DNA from: Antrodiella citrinella
Lineage: Eukaryota; Basidiomycota; Agaricomycetes; Polyporales; Steccherinaceae
NCBI GenBank assembly: GCA_004802725.1
Contig: SGPM01000272.1
Location: 1 to 37,440 of the forward strand
DNA: 37,440 nt
Reading direction: 5' to 3'
The translations under genes and the position numbers were made by a program. Shown here piece after piece: positions 33,404-37,440 of the stretch. Under the pieces are notes generated by a model that was given only the letters and a program-made list of their open reading frames with translations, was not told where the DNA came from and did not search any database. Positions within the stretch are counted from its first letter, which is position 1. Each line of letters opens with the position of its first letter.

Positions 33404-34094
33404 ATGGTTGCTCGGAAGATGTCTTCATCGCAGTCAACTGTGGCAAAGTCCTCTAGTGTCTCTCGAGTCGACAGATTCCTCATGCTGCAGCTGGTCAAGC
33501 TCCAATTGCGACGACGCATCTCTCAGCCGCAGCCGCTCGTCCCGAGGTACGTGTTCAAAATTCTATTGACATTTGCCACAGTAGTAACAATAAGTATTTA
33601 TAGAATGGACCTCTATGAAGACAATACACTTCCCCAGTCCTATGCGCTTTTGGAGCTCCCTGGTCTGTGCGAGGGGTCGCTCAAAGTGGTCATCGCAAAC
33701 GATATGCTCACGGTGGAAGGAGTTCGCGATTCTCCCTTGCGCGCACGTCTCAACGAGATCATCCAATCTCGTGGGGCCACCGCGGGCAGGGAGGGTCACA
33801 GCATTCCTCTCTTCACGCTCTCGGACGAGAAGTACCGTAGCCGGGAGTTGAATTTTGGCATTTTTCGTCGTCAGGTGCAGTTGCCACCCGGCACACAGGT
33901 ACGCGTGTCGCTGTTCACAATGGCCAACGCGCCCCTATACTAACGTCTATCTGTATCATTTCTAGGCTCGTGACGTGCGACATGAACTCAAGGATGGGAT
34001 GCTCCTTGTGACTTGGCCCTGTCTTAGGTCTCCTGAGACAGATATGCCTGCCTCCCCCTTGGCGACTGCCAAAACGGTGTCCGTCTCCGCTTGA
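33404..34094 (+). CDS. Small heat-shock-like (Hsp20/alpha-crystallin) protein
   Basis: A predicted ATP-independent chaperone of 188 residues from exons 33404-33546, 33604-33898 and 33966-34094. The first ~48 residues are basic and Ser-rich, unlike the short N-terminus of many fungal Hsp20s. The alpha-crystallin-like domain starts at MDLYEDN (49-55) and continues with YALLELPGL, LTVEGVR, ELNFGIFRRQVQLPPGTQ and KDGMLLVTWP, the usual strand order ending in the G-x-L strand. The tail ends KTVSVSA, a possible I/V-x-I/V C-terminal anchor. An alternative ATG lies at 33419. The domain is divergent and carries an insertion between LTVEGVR and ELNFGIF. It has a TATA promoter and is divergent from CstF-64. 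Confidence 0.75.
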
Positions 34095-34519
34095 GCAGGA
34101 GTCAGATTCGAAATCTGGTACTTATGACGCGATGCTTCGTATGCCCACATACCCCCTAATGGTTCCATTCCCTGTTATTCACATTGAGTCACGGTAGCGC
34201 GTGTGTCCGATAACGTTGTTAGAGGACGTCGCGGATCATGGTTCGGAACCGAAGCTGTCACTGGTCCTTCCTACCTCACCTCGCTGCTACGTATCATCAT
34301 TCTGCAACTACCACCTGCTCATTTATAGTATGTATTGTCCTTGGATTTCTTTGCTCGTTCTTGCTGTATCTACTAGCCCCGTTATCATCTCCATCACTCA
34401 GTTCGCGCGCATCGTACAATAAGGTGCTGTTATAATCCGTTATTGTGTCCAGAATACAAGTACACGTTTACGAAACATTCATTCCGTTGTAGATCTGCGC
34501 TGCGCCTTGACCCTTTCCT
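34095..34519. other. Convergent 3' intergenic region
   Basis: These 425 bases lie between the Hsp20-like and M20 stops. They should contain two 3'UTRs. A small perfect palindrome CAGATTCGAAATCTG is at 34103-34117. No gene is visible. Confidence 0.55.
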
Positions 34520-36645
34520 TCAAATGGACTCCTTCTCTTTTTCTCTCGCGATACGATCCTCCTCGAACGCCTTATTGATCTGGACTCATCAGGTCAGCAA
34601 AAACGACCGTGTAGGTCTCATAGCAAAACAAGAACAAAAACAAAAGACCGCACCTTTTCGACGAACGCGTCATCCGTAAGGACACGTATTCCGACAGCGG
34701 CCAAAGCTTTGGTGACGTTGAAGGTCGCCCTATGGGCCTCAGGCGTGCGTGCCGCTGCGGCGAAGGCACGCGTATGGTTTCCACCATTCACCTCGGTGGG
34801 AATGCCTGCGATTGTCATATTAGGACCGAGCGAAGATAGGGTCCCGCAGTCACTCACCGAAGCCAGGGTGGAGGGCAGGGAGTGCTGTGCAGAAAAGAAC
34901 AGAGGAACGAGGTTGCAGCGTGGACAGTTAGGATAGCTAAACGGACGTGAGTCACTAGCGGATGTGCAGATACGCACCGTATGTGACATCGCCCTGTTGT
35001 TCGGTTAGACTCGTGTATTTGCGGACATACTATGGACGGTTTAGTTTGCACTCACGAAGTCAGTGGAGGCGGAGCGAATCCCGTATATGTAGTCAATTGG
35101 ACCGTACTTGCTTCTGAATACATTCGCAAACTCGTCTCCTGCGGGGAATCAAGATCAGTCGTGGTATGGAATAGGTTCGGATGTATCAGGATGCAAGAAA
35201 GTTTCGGTACCTAGACCATCATTCTGTCGGAGGTCATAGCATCCGCCAGTCTCCTTGATGTCGGCTTCGCAACCTGTCGCGATGCCTGCGGCCCTATGAT
35301 AGAGTGTGTATTAGTTGCGCTTGAACCTTATATCGAAGAAAATGTATCACTCCATGCATGCGACCACCCTAGGGAATGTTGCTCCCACTCCAGCGTATGT
35401 CTCCGACCGGACGATATAGCTGCGAAGTTTCAGACACAGCCTAAACAGGATACCTGCATACGAGTCCACTCACGATAGCTTGGAATAGTCCGGGATGACT
35501 GGATTCTTGTCAGCATTCCGAAATTATCAGTCCATTCTCGTAGGGTACTGACCATTCGTGGCCCAGTCTCTTCCGCTGATCATACCTTGCACGCGGTTGT
35601 CGGGCTTGAGCTGCTGACGGAGCATCGAAATGTTGTTGTAAGCAGAGACGGCAGCGTCCATGGCATTCTTGCCCTCCCAAGGAGACAGCGCCGCATGAGC
35701 ACTGGATTAAAGAGGTTTATAGTTAGCTCCGCCGATGCCCGCAATTCAGGCGGAAGAGAACATACGTGCGACCGTGGTATTCAGCTTCGATTTGACGAAG
35801 GGCCAAGCTTGCGCTCAGACTCCCTGAATGCGGAGGTCCAGGTGCTGGATGGCACCTGCGTTTCGACGTTAGCGTATGTCCGCATTTAATACCAAGTGGA
35901 TCATGACTCACATGAGACAGGCGGCCATCTCTTTATACGCACCTGCTTGCAGCATGGGTACTTTGCCGTGACCACCTTCTTCAGCTGCGCAACAAGCACG
36001 ACTCAGCGATCTCGCACATCAGCAGGGAACATTGGTGATACTGCACACCTGGTGTTCCGAGCAAGATCACAATCCCAGGGATGTTCTTCTCCACCAAGAC
36101 CTTCTTGATAGCGCAGGCTACACCCACACCTGCGATCGCGATTAGGTTATGGCCGCAAGCATGTCCAACTCCAGGCAGTGCATCCATCTCGGAGTTCACG
36201 CCGATCGTACGACCGCCTGTGCCATGAGTGAACCTGGCTTCCCAGCCGGTGGGCAATACGTATTGCCTCTTGACAGCAAACCCTTGCTTCTCCATGTATT
36301 CCGTCAGGACATCATGAGTGCGACTGGTGACGAGATATGAGCGGTCCGTCTGTTCTCAGAAGTAGGTCGTGTGCTCACTATTCCTCAAATTTGAGCTCAG
36401 GATGGTCTGTGCAGTGAAAGGTACCCTCTCGGTTACACGGCGTCTTATCGGGGATCTTCGTATGACTACTTACCGCTGATATCCAAACTCAACGCTTTCA
36501 AGCTCTCTTCCATGGAATCTACATGCGATTGTATGATCTCGAACAGATCGGGTCTGTATATCGGCTGTCCTGTCCCCTGCTCTGGACCAACGTCCTGACC
36601 GATACGCCAGATCTCTGCTGGATTGGGTTTAACAGGCTTAGACAT
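34520..36645 (-). CDS. M20 family metallo-amidohydrolase (PM20D2-like)
   Basis: A cytosolic zinc-dependent peptidase/amidohydrolase resembling the PM20D2/AbgB branch, which cleaves dipeptide-like or N-acyl amino-acid substrates. Fourteen minus-strand exons (36645-36474, 36406-36379, 36323-36049, 35984-35912, 35855-35766, 35701-35553, 35498-35474, 35419-35351, 35293-35211, 35138-35056, 34993-34978, 34884-34858, 34805-34654, 34579-34520) give 433 residues. Conserved steps in order: [17 protein letters not shown] (111-118), GHACGHN (120-126), TPAEEGG with the catalytic Glu pair (160-161), MCHPAP (183-188), the dimerisation segment [18 protein letters not shown], and near the end GGNHT with His374. 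Some exons are tiny (16, 25, 27 and 28 nt) but phases close throughout. An upstream in-frame ATG at 36708 is possible; 36645 gives the more typical N-terminus. Confidence 0.9.
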
Positions 36646-37009
36646 CGTTGAGATAGCGAGACCGCAGGTGTTGTGAAAAGGCTTGATGAGGGGAGAAACT
36701 TGAAACACGTAGATGGATTCGAAAAGATGTGAAGTCGGAGTCTGAATACATGCGCTAGGAGTTGACTCGGTTCAACTTTCAACTTTCAACTCTTCTTGAA
36801 GCTTGATGATGATAATTGACGATCCGAGTCAACGAATACCTCGTTCATTAACGCGCGATGAGATGAGGTAAGCATACAGATTTGAAGTCGTCGGTCTTTC
36901 ATAGTATAACTTAGCATAGGCTAATCATATCAATATTATAGTGTGACATGGGGCATATGTAGAGGCCGTAACTTGAATCACAAACAAGCACCAGCTGCTG
37001 TTCGCTGTA
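36646..37009. other. Intergenic region upstream of the M20 gene
   Basis: These 364 bases should carry the promoter of the minus-strand M20 gene. I see no coding feature. Confidence 0.5.
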
Positions 37010-37300
37010 TCATCCGTCCTTCCCTCCATCCCATCATAACGTGCGCCAATACCTGCTTCTCGTATTCCTCCATCGTCTTCGGATTGAAAGTGACTCAGAC
37101 GTCCCAATCAAGACAGTGCAGCATCGCTCGTTCCACCTCCGCCATCCGTCTCCCAGACCATGCTTCTTGACCAACCTTCACATGAGAGTATTCCTGTCAT
37201 CAAGCGCTTTGCAAGCGATGATGTATGCAGCAGCGAACAGCTCGTGGCCGGCCGCGTCCTGTCGGAGATTCCCGAGGCCTTTGTGGCGCTGGGAGATCAT
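37010..37300 (-). pseudogene. Decayed cyclin-box remnant
   Basis: Minus-strand pieces resemble a PHO80/PCL-type cyclin fold. The first (37300-37178) contains GHELFAAAYIIACKALDD and stops at TGA. In a second frame, overlapping that end, comes AEVERAMLHCLDWDV followed by an in-frame TGA at 37095-37097. The same frame then continues with FNPKTMEEYEKQVLAHV to another stop at 37010-37012. No GT-AG intron of workable size bridges the frame change or removes the internal stop. The N-terminal part of a cyclin is not seen in the remaining 140 bases, although a CTCCGACAG acceptor-like site lies in front of the first piece. A sequencing error cannot explain both defects easily, so decay is the better reading. 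Confidence 0.5.
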
Positions 37301-37400
37301 GATCGCGAGATCTTCAGATCAAGGTCGCGCAACGACGATACCGCATTATGGATAGTGGCTGGATGGTAGAGTAGTTGGGAGATGGTATTTATCTTTCTCC

Positions 37401-37411
37401 TTTTATATATG
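37401..37411 (-). promoter_or_regulatory. TATA-like element near the right edge
   Basis: Read on the minus strand the sequence is CCATATATAAAAGG, upstream of the cyclin-like remnant. It may be the old promoter of that locus. The only ATG close behind it (37346) opens a frame of ten codons. Confidence 0.3.
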
Positions 37412-37440
37412 GACAGCCTTGTAGAAGTACTACAGTATTT

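Noticed and set aside
34103..34117. TTCGAA-centred palindrome resembling a tRNA T-arm
   Set aside because: No A-box, acceptor stem or anticodon arm could be found at tRNA spacing on either strand.
1..37440. CRISPR arrays, insertion sequences, viral or defence islands
   Set aside because: No direct-repeat arrays, transposase, integrase or reverse-transcriptase motifs were seen; the content is ordinary eukaryotic nuclear genes.

Overview
This is an intron-dense fungal nuclear segment, almost certainly from a basidiomycete (Agaricomycotina-like). Introns are mostly 48-65 nt with GTNNGT donors, intergenic spaces are short, and the gene content fits (RGG-tailed Argonaute, Mug190-type SMP/C2 protein, fungal biotin ligase). 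It reads as draft sequence: isolated N bases cluster at 26946-28440, and one gene has a single-base frame break. Coding regions were rebuilt by hand by matching donor and acceptor sites to reading phase and to remembered family patterns. No similarity search was run.

Layout, left to right. 352-2071 (+): cytochrome P450 with a CYP7/CYP8-like I-helix. 2189-4220 (-): biotin-protein ligase. 4953-9112 (+): Mug190-like SMP/C2 membrane-contact-site protein. 9464-10118 (-): small KPWE-motif protein resembling the peroxisomal factor PEX39. 10465-13994 (-): Argonaute with a frame break in PIWI. 14701-17600 (-): STAND-type P-loop ATPase with a probable mitochondrial presequence. 17965-19462 (-): ketopantoate reductase family enzyme. 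19738-21014 (-): alpha/beta hydrolase with a GC-AG intron. 22365-25579 (-): Hcs1/IGHMBP2-type helicase. 27382-30392 (+): threonyl-tRNA synthetase with two candidate starts. 30652-32365 (-): CstF-64/Rna15. 33404-34094 (+): small heat-shock-like protein. 34520-36645 (-): M20 metallo-amidohydrolase. 37010-37300 (-): decayed cyclin box.

Most genes are housekeeping genes and do not form one pathway. Biotin ligase/Mug190, helicase/ThrRS and CstF-64/Hsp20 are head-to-head pairs that share upstream regions. P450/biotin ligase, Mug190/PEX39, ThrRS/CstF-64 and Hsp20/M20 converge. The 1.35 kb at 21015-22364 is the most degenerate stretch; it holds an orphan alpha/beta-hydrolase tail, a CTTGAG/CTCAAG repeat patch and unassigned exon-like sequence.

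I found no new multi-gene defence, mobile or biosynthetic system. The items most worth a second look are the PIWI frame break, the PEX39-like gene, the P450 I-helix, the dual-start ThrRS and the decayed gene pieces.
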